Program-made: the position numbers and the translations under genes
From: Oscheius tipulae
Taxonomy: Eukaryota; Nematoda; Chromadorea; Rhabditida; Rhabditidae
Direction of reading: 5' to 3'
Assembly: GCA_037178975.1 (NCBI GenBank)
Contig: JASJZH010000005.1
Span: forward strand, 9,634,501 to 9,698,500
DNA: 64,000 bases
Shown: piece after piece, positions 11,658-23,093 of the stretch
How the letters are laid out: each line of letters starts with the position of its first letter
Numbering within the stretch: the stretch's first letter is position 1
Notes under the pieces: generated by a model
Seen by the model: only the letters and a program-made list of their open reading frames with translations
The model's database searches: none
Told to the model about the DNA's origin: nothing

Positions 11658-12869
11658 TGCTTAAAAAAAGGGTACGAGGAGTGTTTGCCTCGAAACGGAA
11701 GGAAAATGAGCTATAATTGAAGGGAATCTCATTTGAACTGGAGGTAAACGAGCCGGAACAGAGAGACAGCCAAACGGAGCCATTCATTTTAGACTAGGCT
11801 GGAAGAGGCGGTTATTCCCAGAGAGAAAGAGACCAGATTGAGGTCAAAAGTTGGTAGGCATTAACAATGAACATCCGAGAAGGGAGGGGGTAAACAGAGT
11901 AGGAAATTGACTATGAATATCTGAGAGTCAGGACGTCAACACCATGGCAACCGGCTACTATAAAGGATTCAAGAAGTGTCGAGCTTGGGGGTGCAGATGT
12001 CATTTATATTGATCCCAGAGAGAAGACGAAGAATCTGTGGCCAAAAAAGAGAGAGCGAGGCGACCACAATTAACGGACGCATCCCAGCTGCTGACTTGCA
12101 CTTGCGCAACAGGCCTGGACGGGGGGCGATGGAGCAAGGTGGGAGTGATAACTACTGTTAGGTACTGAGCAAAAAATGATTACTTTTCTGGCATTTTCAT
12201 TTCATTACCCAGATTGTAAGAAGTCTCGGGAATTGCCGAAACCCCAGTCGGTCTCACCCAAAAGTATTGAAGAATGTGTAGCGAAACACACTCACGGGGA
12301 CAATTTAATGATATTTTGAAAAGGTATCGCCTCTCGAGGCTCAAGTAAAAATTCTGATGCTTTGTTTGATTCCTGTCATATATGCCCCTTCTCTTTTAGC
12401 TTGTCCTGCCTGCACGTTTTCTTCTCGAGGAGCAAAGTCGCTATCTCCCTAAATGACTGGACTTGCAAACAATCAAGTGCTAATTGAAAATAATGGATCA
12501 AACACAAGCAGATACAGGAGTACAAAGTGGAATAGATGTACTCATGTTGGGAGCTGGTTGGGTTCTCTATTCGGGTCAGATAATCCGAACATTCAAGCCA
12601 CTTCAGTTGTCCACACATCTTCCATTTAAAACTTCCTTTGTAGAACTTTTAGGAAGTAGTTTCGGCTTTCGCCACGAACTCTCGTTTGAAATCCCTTTTA
12701 GCGCCCTTTTCTCCCGGATATCCCTTCTATCTTTGTTATTTTATTATTGTTGTCTTTTTCTCTTTTCATAAATGTTATTTTTATCAAATCGTTATGCAAT
12801 TAAGTTCCCTGGTACGATCACAATATCCAGCACTTATACATGCAAAAAAACTCACAGATAGCGCGTGGT

Positions 12870-13500
12870 GACCATGCTTGACATGCTGGGCAGGTAGTGT
12901 TTTTGATAGCTCGTATTAGGAGTAAGCATTGCTTCCCGACCGGTCATCCTCTTCGGAGAAGCGTCCTCTGAAAAAACCGCTAGTTGCCTACCCGTAAAAC
13001 GATGCCAATTACTGGACGACAAACAACCTACCCTTATTCCTCCTCATCCAACTCATCGCATCACACCTGAACGCGGATTCTCTAGGCTGGAGCAGAAAAG
13101 AAAGAAGAGGGAGAGATGAATGGGACAAATTATAGGGTGAGACAGAACGGGAGAGAGTACAGCTGAGAGACTGGTAATTGACACGAAAAGAGTTGTCTCG
13201 GTAACACCTGATGAGCGGCGGAACACAGCTGCCTCCGCCTCGATAACTAGTTGATAAATTGATAGTCTAAAGGAAAACAAAAGTATTCAAAGAGATGGGC
13301 ATCATGCACCAGATGAGCAGTCTAAGATTAGCCCTGCAAGCTCGGGGATTGTGACAGAGAGCGTCCAGTTCAAAAATTGTAGTCAGCTTGAATGACGCCT
13401 TTTGCTCTTGTGGAATGGAACCAGACACCGTCTCTCGGGAGAGAGCAATGTTGAGAGTGGCAACTGAAGAGTGCATCGAAACTGTAGCTGATCTCAATTA
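12870..13500 (-). other. Possible exons of an unidentified minus-strand gene
   Basis: Several short open blocks with plausible splice sites occur here. One spans about 12870-12975, follows TTTTTTCAG, reads ASPKRMTGREAM...VTTRYL and ends at a consensus donor (CT|GTGAGT). A second, about 13025-13060, follows TTCAG and ends in GG|GTAGGT (CDAMSWMRRNK). A third, about 13300-13490, is open for 76 codons and contains ELDALCHNPRACRANLRLL. I could not join them with consistent phases, and I recognise no family. They may be real exons of a small membrane or secreted protein, or chance open frames. Confidence 0.3.
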
Positions 13501-14071
13501 TCGTTAGAATACAGTTTTTGGCACAGAAGCTTTGTCTTTCCACAACTAAAAGGCAGCAAATAATTAGACAGAGAGGCAGCGAGAGAGAGAGACAGCGACG
13601 AAAAGTTGGCATGACATAGACAATTTGGCCGGCAGGGTGAAAGAAGATGAAAAAGGGGACAGTTGGTAGCATTTCGGTCACCTGTTCACAAAAGTTGGAG
13701 TGAAAGCTAGACAGGCTGTAGGGTGAACTGGCGCAGATTCTAGCCTCACAGTAATGAAATTGGTAATGAGATAATTACGAAAGAGATAGAACAAAATCGA
13801 GTGCAATGTAGAAACAAATGTACCGCGTTGCAAAAGTAGAAATGATTAGATCAGTTGAAATTCTATGAAAGTGCGTTCCGAGTAGATTCGTTTTCCAACC
13901 TCACACCTGCAGCAATCAGTCCTAATGAGAACAGACATCTGAATCGTTCACACCCAGTAAAAGAGAATAATTTATTGAACCAATATCAGAAATTCTCACA
14001 AATAGTATCCCGTTAAGTGGTCTCTGAATTGACTCCTGCCTTTAACAGTAGACATTAGGAAGTGAAGAAGG

Positions 14072-17000
14072 TCAGTTGGATTTGAAGTCGTTTAATTCCG
14101 CAGCTCTCCGGCTGTTCGGTCTTCGGAGACCCGGAGGCGGCTGCGCAGAAACCAAGGGCATCTCTGGAGGAGGACTTCTTCCTCCGTTCGAACCACCGGA
14201 GGAGTAGTAAACGTGTCCGTGACTCCTGCTATTGTGACGGTTCAGCTCTCCACCGAAGCTGAAAAGACTTTCAATGTACGCTGTCTCTCTATCTCTCTGT
14301 CTCTGTTTCTTTGTTTGTCAACTCACTACATAGGTCCTATATCAGAAGGATATCCTGGTCCTCCAGGCATATAGGGAGGCATTGGACCCATCGGACCCGT
14401 ATACTGGCGTCCATGACTACGTGAGCGACGTCTCGAGGAGACTCCCTCCTTCTTGTCCTTTCTTTTCTCCCCATCACTGGGCGATGGCTCTCGGACGAGT
14501 CTGTCAGATCGACGACTCCTTGACGACTTCTTCATCGGTGCCCCGGTCATGAACTCGTCGTCCGGAGAGAAAGTTCGGCTGCGAGGAAGACCAATATCCG
14601 GCTGATCCCACATCGTCGGCACGTGTTCGGCTCTCGATGGGGCCTTTTCCCGCTCAGTAATACCACTGGGCAGAGCGAAGCTGGTAGGCTGAGATTGGGA
14701 GACGAGGCTCTGAAATTTTATTTTCTATAAAAAACCATGTATTCCTTACCTCAAGGTTGTGAATCCTTTTGACATACTGACTCTCCTTGTGGAAACTCGA
14801 GGATTCGATCTTTAACAGGTCCTTTCTAACTTGCTTCACCTCGGCATCTAGACTCTTGATCTTGTCCTCTTTCTCCCGTTTTTCCTCGTTCACCACATGT
14901 ATCTGTCTTTGCAGACTTTGAATCTCGTCGCGAAGCTTCTCACAGATCTGAATTGACTCTTTTCACAGGCTTGAAACCATCCCAATTACATTTTCCTTTT
15001 CCTTCAGCTTGTCATTGCTTTCCTTCAGCAAGGAGAGCATCTGGTTGGCTCGCTCATCGGCCCCTCTCTTCTCAGCATCGCGGTTCTCCGACTCTCTGAT
15101 CTTGGCCTCCAATTGCGTTCGGACAGTAGCAATCTCATTCTCGAGTTTCTTCTTGTCAGCTACCTCACGTTCCAGGTTCAGCCTGAACAGGGGACATTGG
15201 CTAATACTTGTGCCATTTTTAGGCGCAAACTACGATTAAAAATGAGGATGATTATGATAAAAGTCACAAAACAGTTAATTCCTGAAAGTCTTTCCCAAAT
15301 AAGGCAAAAGCTTGATATTTGTGGGGATCGTACCCGCGTCATTTGGATTTGTAGTCGAGACGCTAACCGACTGCGCCATGCGGTGGAAGGCGCTTTGCCA
15401 AAAATGAAGAATTCCCCAAACATACTTGGCCTGCTCAAAGTCCTGCTCGAGCTTCTTCATCTGTGCCCGAACTTTGACTGTCTCCTTGATGTCGATGGTC
15501 GAAGTGGGCGGTGTCTTCTCCTTCTCGGGTTCAGCTTCCGGCTCGTCTCCAAAGTCCGACCAGCCGCCGGATCCTCCAGATTCTGAATCATCCAAGTGTT
15601 TCTTGACACTTTCTAAAATATCTCTCACTAGAAGCAGGCAAACAGAACAGCGAGCACAGACAAATAGAACTAACCACCAGCATCGGACTCTTTCTTGTTG
15701 ACCATGTCCGTCTGGATTTGGTGCAGCATCTCGGTCATGGTTGTGTACTCGGCATCCAGAGCGTTCTTCTCTTCGAGGAGACCCGAATACAGCTGTCTGG
15801 CCTCTTCCAGATCCTTCTCCTTCTTCTGCACAGTCACTGTCAGTTGGTCGATTTGCAATGTGAGCTCTTCATTGGCTGCTCTCTCGACTAAACATCAATC
15901 AGACTGGCAAAAATTTCAAATCCTACCCTTGAGATCCTGCTCAAAACGTTCCAAAGCCCCCTTGGCCTCCTTCAGCTTGATCGAAGCCTCTTCTTGTCCA
16001 TTCTTCGTCGACTCCAGCTGCCGTTCCAGCTCACTGACACGAGTTTCAGCTGCTCTCCTGCTTTGACTTCCAGCATCTCGCTCATTTTCTAGACGCTCTC
16101 TGGATTCCCGTTCCCGTCTTGCCTCGTCCTCAGCCCGTTGAAGCTTCTCTCTTATGTTGTTGATTTCCAAAGTCTTGACTCCGAGCTGGGCACGCATTCC
16201 GTTGATCTCTTCGGTATTGACCTGGCCGGCGTGTTGAGAGGCTCTGGAAGGAGCAGATTTAGAACAAACCAGCTGCCAATACCCTGTCACCATGTCAGTA
16301 TCATAGGTGACCCTCTAATAGTAAAGCAATTTCACTTGCCCCTCTCACAATGATACTGTCTGTGTCAGATCAATAAGGACATACTGTTGCAAAGCAGCCT
16401 CCAGCTGTTTGTTCTTGGTAACCAAGTTGTGGAGTACTCGTTGGTTAGCTCCAATATGGTCCCCTCCATCGGAAAGCATCTTGTTAATAATGTGGAAGAG
16501 CAGGGCGACCGCGAAGAAGATAACATTGAAGAGGAGACCAATTCCAGCATCACTCATGTCTCCGACAGGGAGGACAGAACGCAGAATTCCTGTGATCGAA
16601 GAGACAATAGAACCGAGAACACCTTGATCTGGAATGTCACATTGTACAAAGAACTGTCTCACTGTCTCTTTCATTCTGTCTCTCTATCTCTCTGTCAGAG
16701 CACAAACCAGTCGACTTGGAAGGCACCGGGATGTCCTTGTAGCTGTGCTGTTGTTCCTCAAAATACTTGGCCTTCTCGTGCGAGTCGATACTCTTCGCCG
16801 TGGGAGCCTCCTCAGGGATGTCTCTCTTAATTTTAGCACATTCGGCATCGTTGTTCTTGTAGCAATAGCCCTGTAAAGATGGCTCAACCAACACTCAACT
16901 ACCCGTACCACCAGTTCCCAACATGCTCAAACGTACCTTTTCGTCTTCCGAAGCTGGCTTTGGATCCTCTGGGACAGGATCGACGGACGTTGGCTCAACG

Positions 17001-19259
17001 TGCTCATGACTGTGTCCACCATGCTCGTGGCTGTGACCGTGATGGTCATGTTCGTGACTGTGACCATGCCCATGATCATGTTCCGATCCATGAATATGAG
17101 GATTGGCATCCACGCCAGGAAGAATAGAAGGGTCTTCAATCTTGACAGGTTGAGGCGCAACAGTAGTTGTGACTACAGGCTCCTCGACAACGGGAGCAAC
17201 TGTAGTGGCCTCAGGAGGAGTGACGTCCACTGGTGGGTAGGTGACAGGGGGCTGAAAAGGAATCAGTGCAAGTTTCTTCATAAAAGTACCAATTCAGACA
17301 CATTCTCGACTGGAGGAGGGACAGTAGTAGGTTCTGGGACTTCCAAGGGTTCTTGAGGCGAGTCCACCACTGGAGGGGCCGTAGTAACAGTCTCAGCTTG
17401 TTGAGGTGGAGGCAGAATCAGGGATTCTTGCTCTAGAGCTACGTTGTTTTCAGCCGCGGCAGCAGCTTGCTCCTGTTCCTGGAAAGACGACTCTTTGCTG
17501 ACTCTTCACAAAAAGGAAAAAGAGTTAAGCATGGAATTACCAGCTGAAGACGACGGATGTTCTCCTCGTCCTGGCGAAGCATTCTCTCGATCTCGGCGTC
17601 CATCTCGGCAATATCGACCTAGAAGACACAACACTGCACAACGGTTAACGAAAATTGCAATTTCGAAAATGGAGAGCGCACCAACTCGTAAAGCATACAG
17701 GCTACGCATAGAAACCTTTATGTCACCAGAGTTGGTGAGCAGTGGAGAGTCAAATTGGCGCGACTTCCGGATCATCGGATCAATGCTCATGTCATATCTG
17801 CCTTCGGATTGAGCATAAATTCGTGAACACAGTAGGAGTATCTAAACCGTCTACGAGAGCGTGCGGATAGGCAGCTTGAAGCATACAGGAGTTGGTGCGC
17901 AGTACAAAGTCGAATTGGCGCGACTCTCTCTGATACATGCTCATGCCACAATTTATAAACAAAAGAAAGAGACTGACCTTTTCCAGGACTTCCTCCGAAC
18001 CCGTCACTGCATTTTCCAGATTGTTGGTCAACGTCTCCGGGACAACTTCTTGAGCCTGGGCAGGAGGTGGAGGTGGTGGCGTTGTGACCACTGTGGACTG
18101 CTCTGCAACTGGAGGTGGTGGGACAGCTCCTTTCAGAGGAGTGGCGATAGAAGGATGGAGAAGGTTGGGTTTTGGAACGGGGACTGCCTCTTCGACTGGC
18201 TTCTGAGGAGGCGGTGTGACTGGAGCAACTGTAGGAGCTGGAGTGGTGAGAAGGATGGGAGCTGTGGTGGCTGGAGGGTCATGGCTGTGATCGTGACTGT
18301 GTCCGTGTCCATCATGGGAATGACCTGAAAGCCCTGGCTTAACATCTGTTTAAATTAGGCTAAAAACATGTGCAAGTGTCGAACCCGGCGGCACCTTCTG
18401 TTTTGTTGCCGGAACACTAACTAGCTGAGCCGGGCGAAATCGCGCGCCCAGTTCTAAAATGTAACCAGATGAAAAGTCTTACCATGATCATGACTGTGTC
18501 CGTGTCCTTTGGCAGGTGGTTGCGGAACTGGCAGAGGCTCAGGCTCGGGTAGCCCCTGTTCCCGAGCAAAAATATTCGCCCGGACGTTGTAGTCACGGAC
18601 CAGATCCAGCTCCGAGTGAAGGACACCTAAACGACCCTAATCTAGAGGGGTACCAGTCTCCCACAAACCTAGGACTTTCTTGTCACCGACGTCAGCTGGG
18701 TCTCTGCTGATTCTGTACATCAACTTCTTGGTATCGATAGCGTTCCGGAAAAACTCGACATCCGGTCCCCTTTCCACAGCACTCAAGTAGAATTCTCCTC
18801 TGCTTCCGTCTTCCATCTAATCACAAGTTTTAGTACCAAAGAAACTAGAAACTGACCCTTCCTTCGGCTATGTCGATCCTGTCACTGAAGTTGATGGCTA
18901 TGACATCCATCTGCTGACCCATAGCTTCCGGAGCAAGGTTAAGAAAACTGGGGTGGTTCGAAGGGAACGAGCGGTTAATCTTCGCCTTGTATAGAACTTC
19001 TGAAAATAGGAGTGTACAAAATCATTCTTTCTTTCTATCTGCCTCTATGTCGCCCTATCTCTTTATTTCTCTGTCTCACTGTTTTTTCTTTCAAAACTCA
19101 CCATCGCAGGCAGCATTTCCACACAATTTGGACTTTTTGGCTATGACCGGCTTCGATTTTTGACAGTAAACAATAAATATTAATGCCTGAAACTTCAAGA
19201 TAACTTCTGTTATCTTCTTGACCTACAATAAGAACAAATATTCGGAGAAGTGCCAGCAT
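14072..19259 (-). CDS. TANGO1/MIA3-like ER exit-site cargo receptor
   Basis: TANGO1 proteins load bulky cargo such as collagen into COPII carriers at ER exit sites. The model has 18 exons with consistent phase, 1,204 aa: 19259-19227, 19186-19102, 18999-18857, 18816-18669, 18626-18483, 18324-17978, 17618-17541, 17478-17290, 17251-16937, 16870-16708, 16628-16349, 16243-15927, 15887-15675, 15627-15426, 15182-14990, 14947-14750, 14709-14330, 14258-14072. Order of parts: signal peptide (MLALLRIFVLIALIFIVYC), a MIA-type SH3-like region opening with KLCGNAACD, a Pro/Thr/His-rich luminal stretch, a membrane helix (LLFNVIFFAVALLFHII), long coiled coils, a basic Arg/Ser region and a Pro/Gly-rich C-tail (MPPYMPGGPGY, QPPPGLRRP) expected to bind Sec23. 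Three separate exons encode HGHSHDHG-type repeats, which I have not seen described in TANGO1. The call rests on architecture more than on identity; a cTAGE-like or unrelated coiled-coil ER protein is the alternative. Confidence 0.72.
15322..15395 (-). repeat. tRNA-derived SINE-like fragment in a TANGO1 intron
   Basis: On the minus strand it shows an A box (ATGGCGCAGTCGGTTAGCG) and a B box (GGTACGATCCC) at tRNA-like spacing, but the acceptor stem does not close well. It is therefore a tRNA pseudogene or SINE head, not a functional tRNA. Confidence 0.65.
17688..17800. repeat. Local direct duplication, copy 1 (pair with 17869-17945)
   Basis: Shares AAGCATACAGG, AGTTGGTG(A/C)GCAGT and AATTGGCGCGACT with 17869-17945. 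Both copies lie inside one TANGO1 intron (17619-17977), so the intron grew by tandem duplication. Confidence 0.7.
17869..17945. repeat. Local direct duplication, copy 2 (pair with 17688-17800)
   Basis: Shorter copy of the element at 17688-17800; a segment between the AAGCATACAGG and AGTTGGTG blocks is missing here. Confidence 0.7.
18370..18445 (-). repeat. tRNA-derived SINE-like fragment
   Basis: On the minus strand a GGCTCAGCTAGTTAGTG A-box-like block is followed at tRNA spacing by GGGTTCGACACTTG, a B-box-like block. It lies in the TANGO1 intron 18325-18482. Confidence 0.5.
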
Positions 19260-19689
19260 CTCCGCTCAGAAAGACACTACCATACACGAGAAAATCGATA
19301 TGTACAGTCACGTGGAGGTTCTGAAATGGTTTTGCTATTTTTTTAAAGTTAGTTTCATATAAAATAAGCTAGAAAACCAAGAATTGCAAGAGTCCGCAAG
19401 TTGGCATTATGTGACGTAGCTGTAATCTGGCGTGCTGTTGGAAAGAACTAGCAGAGCGATTCGAATCATTCGTCAGTGATCAAAAGCAGGTTTCTCGGAC
19501 GGGGTTATGATAGGAATGGCGTCCGTTGGCCAATAAGTCAATGTTCGCCTAGACAAAGGTTCCACAATGACCGGAACGCCTTCAAGTTTCATAATGAAAA
19601 CACCATCTGAAGTATACTTACAATCGAGCAGACTGTTTGTTCAAGCCGAGTTGACCCAACTCAAAGCAAATCGATAGACTGACAGCTTT

Positions 19690-19735
19690 TTGCAACGCTC
19701 GCGTTCTCTGTCTCTCTGTCTCTCTGTCTCTCACA
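19690..19735. repeat. TCTCTG low-complexity tract, intergenic
   Basis: TCTCTGTCTCTCTG units between the 5' end of TANGO1 and the 3' end of the SDR gene. The rest of 19260-20015 shows nothing recognisable. Confidence 0.85.
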
Positions 19736-20015
19736 CCATAAATCGGTGTTCAAGGAGTAGATCAAATGAAAAACGCGTGTCAATGAGGAACACTATCAGA
19801 AACTGGTTTCGTCCTTTTATGGGCCCTCTTGTACTCTCTGACCTTCTCCTGGTTACACGAAACTAAAACTAAGGTTAGTGAGTACGTCAATTTGACCATG
19901 AGATCAGATTCATTCATACAACAGGTATCTTGTCGCAGCTGGTCGACAGCTTCGTGACAGACGGAGTATCCTCAGAGCTTAAATAATTTATTAAGACTAC
20001 TTCTAAAAGACTAGT

Positions 20016-22445
20016 CTACTTTTGTTTTTTCGAATACGATAACAATATACTTAACGACGGGTATCCTAGGATGAACGTCTGCACAAACCATTTGAAGGAG
20101 CACGCAAAACTGGAACCGTTGCTATAGAAGGAAGTGAGTAAAAGTTACCTGACTCGTAACCTATCACACAGAAGCATAGCTACGGTGGCTTCTGCCAAAT
20201 GTGACAGCAGGGCGAAGACGTTTGTCAAAATGACTAGAACGGGGAATGTTTTGCCAATATTGGCTAAGATATCGCCACACAGTGGCAGACGTAGCAAGAG
20301 ATCGGGGGCTGCCATGGCTAGCTAAAATATACGTTGGTAAAACTTAAAGGGATACTTACAAAGTTAATTGTGAGGCCGCCGACAACAATAATCCACCAGA
20401 AGAGGCGGGGAATCCGGAAGAAGTCTTTGGGAACCGAGAGGAGACTTCGGGTCGAGGAGTGCGAGCTCGGCTCGTACTTCACTCCAAGATACTTTCGAAG
20501 AGATCGGGTAATGCCATTCGAACAGAGGCCTTTGATCATCGGGATCATTGAGACGTAGGTGGGCATGAACGCTAGGACCTTCTCTTTGAGAATAGCGTCA
20601 ACCATTCGAGAGGCACAGGAATCTGTGCTCATAAAGGGGATCCAGGTGCAGGTGGGTCGAAGGCCGTTCTCGAGGACCATCGGGGTTCGGGCGAAGTAGG
20701 GACAGAGCTGGAATAAAAGATTTTTTGTGGCTATGTCCTCTTCAACTGTATTGGAAAAAAGACAGGGATCACTATCAGAAACTGACTCTTTGGATTGGAA
20801 AAGAACTCTATCAAGAGTCAAGAGTCAACTAGTCTCTCAGAGTGAACAAGGTCTAAAGACAAGAGTTTAAGCAAAATACTGTCTCTCTCACTGAAGTGAA
20901 GAATACTGTCTCTCTCACTGAATCAATGCAAGATTTTCTTTTTTCACAAGAGCCTGTCATCCTGTATCTGGTTTTGAGTCAAGGATCTAGAAACTGTTTC
21001 TCTGTGTCTGAACCAAATCTAGAGTCGAGAGTCTGGATCGTCTCACTGTCTTTGGACTGAATAAAGACGAGAGTCAACAGTCGAGATACGGTCACTGAAC
21101 TGAACAGTGTCAAAAGCTTAAACAAGAGATAGCCACTTACAGTGGTAACTTTGATCCCCTCCAGACCCATGTCCCGCAGCTCCATTTCCAGAGTCTCCAT
21201 CATTCCTCGGACAGCGAACTTGCTCGGACTGAATGCTCTGTCTGATTCTTGTCTACCCTATCTTACCAATAAGCCAACCCGTAGGTCTCTCCAATAAATC
21301 CGGCAATGGAACTGACAGATACAATCTGTCCGTCATTGCGAGCCTCCATTGCTCCCAAAAAGGCTCGAATTGTCTGAAATTGTCTAAATTTTTCAGACTT
21401 TGAACTATGTACGTTAATTGTTCCGATGACATTGACGTCGAAAGACCTCTTAATCTCCTCGTTGGTCAGGTCCATGAAAAACTTGAAGGCCAAGATGGCC
21501 GCGTTGCAGACCACAATGTCTACTTTTCCTATAATTTTTTTTTAATTTTTTCCATGTCAAGTATTCGATACGACTAATTCACGGTGGATATTACGCCTAC
21601 AATTAAAAATAGACATAAAAACTAACCATATTCCTTCTCGATCTCCCCAGCGACTTTTCGCATCTCTTCATCATTGCTGATGTCACAGCGCCACGATCTA
21701 ATCGCGCCTCCTTCTTTTGAAATGGCATCGACTGTCTCTTTCAGACCTTTCTGTGAACAATGTTGATTCGAGTGGAGAGGAAATGCAAAAAACCTCATTG
21801 ACATCAATGGCAGCCACTTTGGCTCCGTGTTCGAGAGTGAAGATTTCGGCCATTCGACGTCCGAGACCCGAGCCCGCTCCGGTAATGACTATCACTTGAC
21901 CTCGTACGTCCTGAAAATGCTACTTTTTGTTGACTCCATGAGTAAAGGCTAATTCACGATGGTCAAGCAATGTTTTTCATGCAGACAGTTTTAAATTTCT
22001 AAGCAAGAGATATCTTCTCTTGCAATTTCATACATGGTCGCGTTCGATAATTTGTTTCAAAGGTCGTTTCGTATAATCTTCCCGAATGTTTCCGGCCGCA
22101 CTACGAGGAAAGTATCGACCAGTGAAAGTGTACCCAAATTTCGAACCTTGATCGTCGGCATAAAAAAAACCAAGACGGCTACTAAAGACAAAATCGCCGA
22201 AGAGATCAAGGTGGCCAGGGGAGGCTAAAAGTCAAACTGGCAAACTGGGGATCAAACTGGGATTGGGAGACAAACATATCGAAGAATGACAGAGAGACAG
22301 AGAAAGACACAGGAAGGCTGAAAGTCAAACTGACCTTTTGTGTCAAAGTGAACCATCTCCAAAGATCCCGAGGCAGGTCGATCAGCAGAATATGGAAGAT
22401 GGCTCCTAGCGTGCTCAGCACTTTAAATGACCACTGATTGTACAT
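20016..22445 (-). CDS. Short-chain dehydrogenase/reductase, retinol/hydroxysteroid type (SDR16C-like)
   Basis: An NAD(P)-dependent oxidoreductase probably acting on a retinoid, steroid or long-chain alcohol at the ER membrane. Exons (minus): 22445-22335, 21910-21794, 21750-21627, 21528-21413, 21373-21267, 21228-21141, 20707-20360, 20321-20149, 20121-20016; phases agree, 429 aa. The N-terminus (about residues 8-30) is hydrophobic. The dinucleotide motif TGAGSGLG, the NNAG-equivalent CNAA, the catalytic Ser in VSVSSIAG and the YCPSK (YxxxK) pair are all present. After the usual SDR core comes LFWWIIVVGGLTINF and a further hydrophobic C-terminal region of about 90 residues. The protein ends in KKQK, a classical KKxx ER-retrieval signal. 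DHRS3/RDH10/HSD17B11-like enzymes are the nearest relatives I can suggest; substrate is unknown. Confidence 0.88.
20876..20930. repeat. Tandem 30-bp duplication in an SDR intron
   Basis: AATACTGTCTCTCTCACTGAA occurs twice in direct orientation, about 32 nt apart, inside the intron 20708-21140. Confidence 0.8.
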
Positions 22446-23044
22446 CCTGCAATCGAGCCGTCTCGAAAATTTTGTCTGGGCCCGATTCTATTGAAAGAAC
22501 GAGTTCCACGCCATTGAATTAGGAGTTTCCAGTAGAGAGAGGAGGTACAATCCCGTATCCCTCTCTCTGTCCCGCCACAAAAGATATCTATTGGGTAGAC
22601 GCCAAGGCCGTCGCCCTAGTTAGCCCCCACTGTTGGCCCCCTTTGAACTTTCTATTCAAATTTTTGGCGACTGACCATATGAATGACATGGTGATAGCAA
22701 CGGGGGCTAAGGAAGAGAGTATCAGCAGCAGCCCGCTGGGAGAGGGTCGGGATGGGCACTGTCGATTGGAACAAGTTCTCACGACTACCCCCTCTTGACT
22801 GTCAGTCTGGACGCGATGCCCCCACCCGATAACCCCCAATTGAACCCGAAGTTTTTTCGACAGATCAACTGACTATGTTTGTCCAGCATTTGGATTAACC
22901 TTTATGATTTACCGTCAAACTGTACCGCAAACTGATTTACTGTCAAACTGTTCCGTAGATGCACTGCGCGACTATTCGAGACAGTTGGATTAATGGCCGT
23001 ATTAATATTTCCGTGGTCAAGACAGCATTTTTGAACTTTTCAAA

Positions 23045-23093
23045 ATTCTGCAAAGTTGTAGTCCATATCAAGTATTACAACCTTGCAGAACAT
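23045..23093. repeat. Hairpin repeat copy
   Basis: ATTCTGCAAAGTTGTAG, loop TCCATATCAAG, right arm TATTACAACCTTGCAGAAC. The flank CTTGAAAGTTATGGGATT..AAAATGGCTCAAAA resembles the flanks of the copies at 35374 and 37850, so the full element is longer than the hairpin. Confidence 0.8.

Noticed and set aside
15322-15395. Functional tRNA gene in the TANGO1 intron
   Set aside because: A and B boxes are present, but the acceptor and anticodon stems do not pair properly; scored as a SINE-like pseudogene.
22588-22839. Minus-strand frame with a hydrophobic stretch (LLLILSSLAPVAITMSFIW)
   Set aside because: Single frame, no signal for splicing or start context, no family resemblance, and composition otherwise like random sequence.
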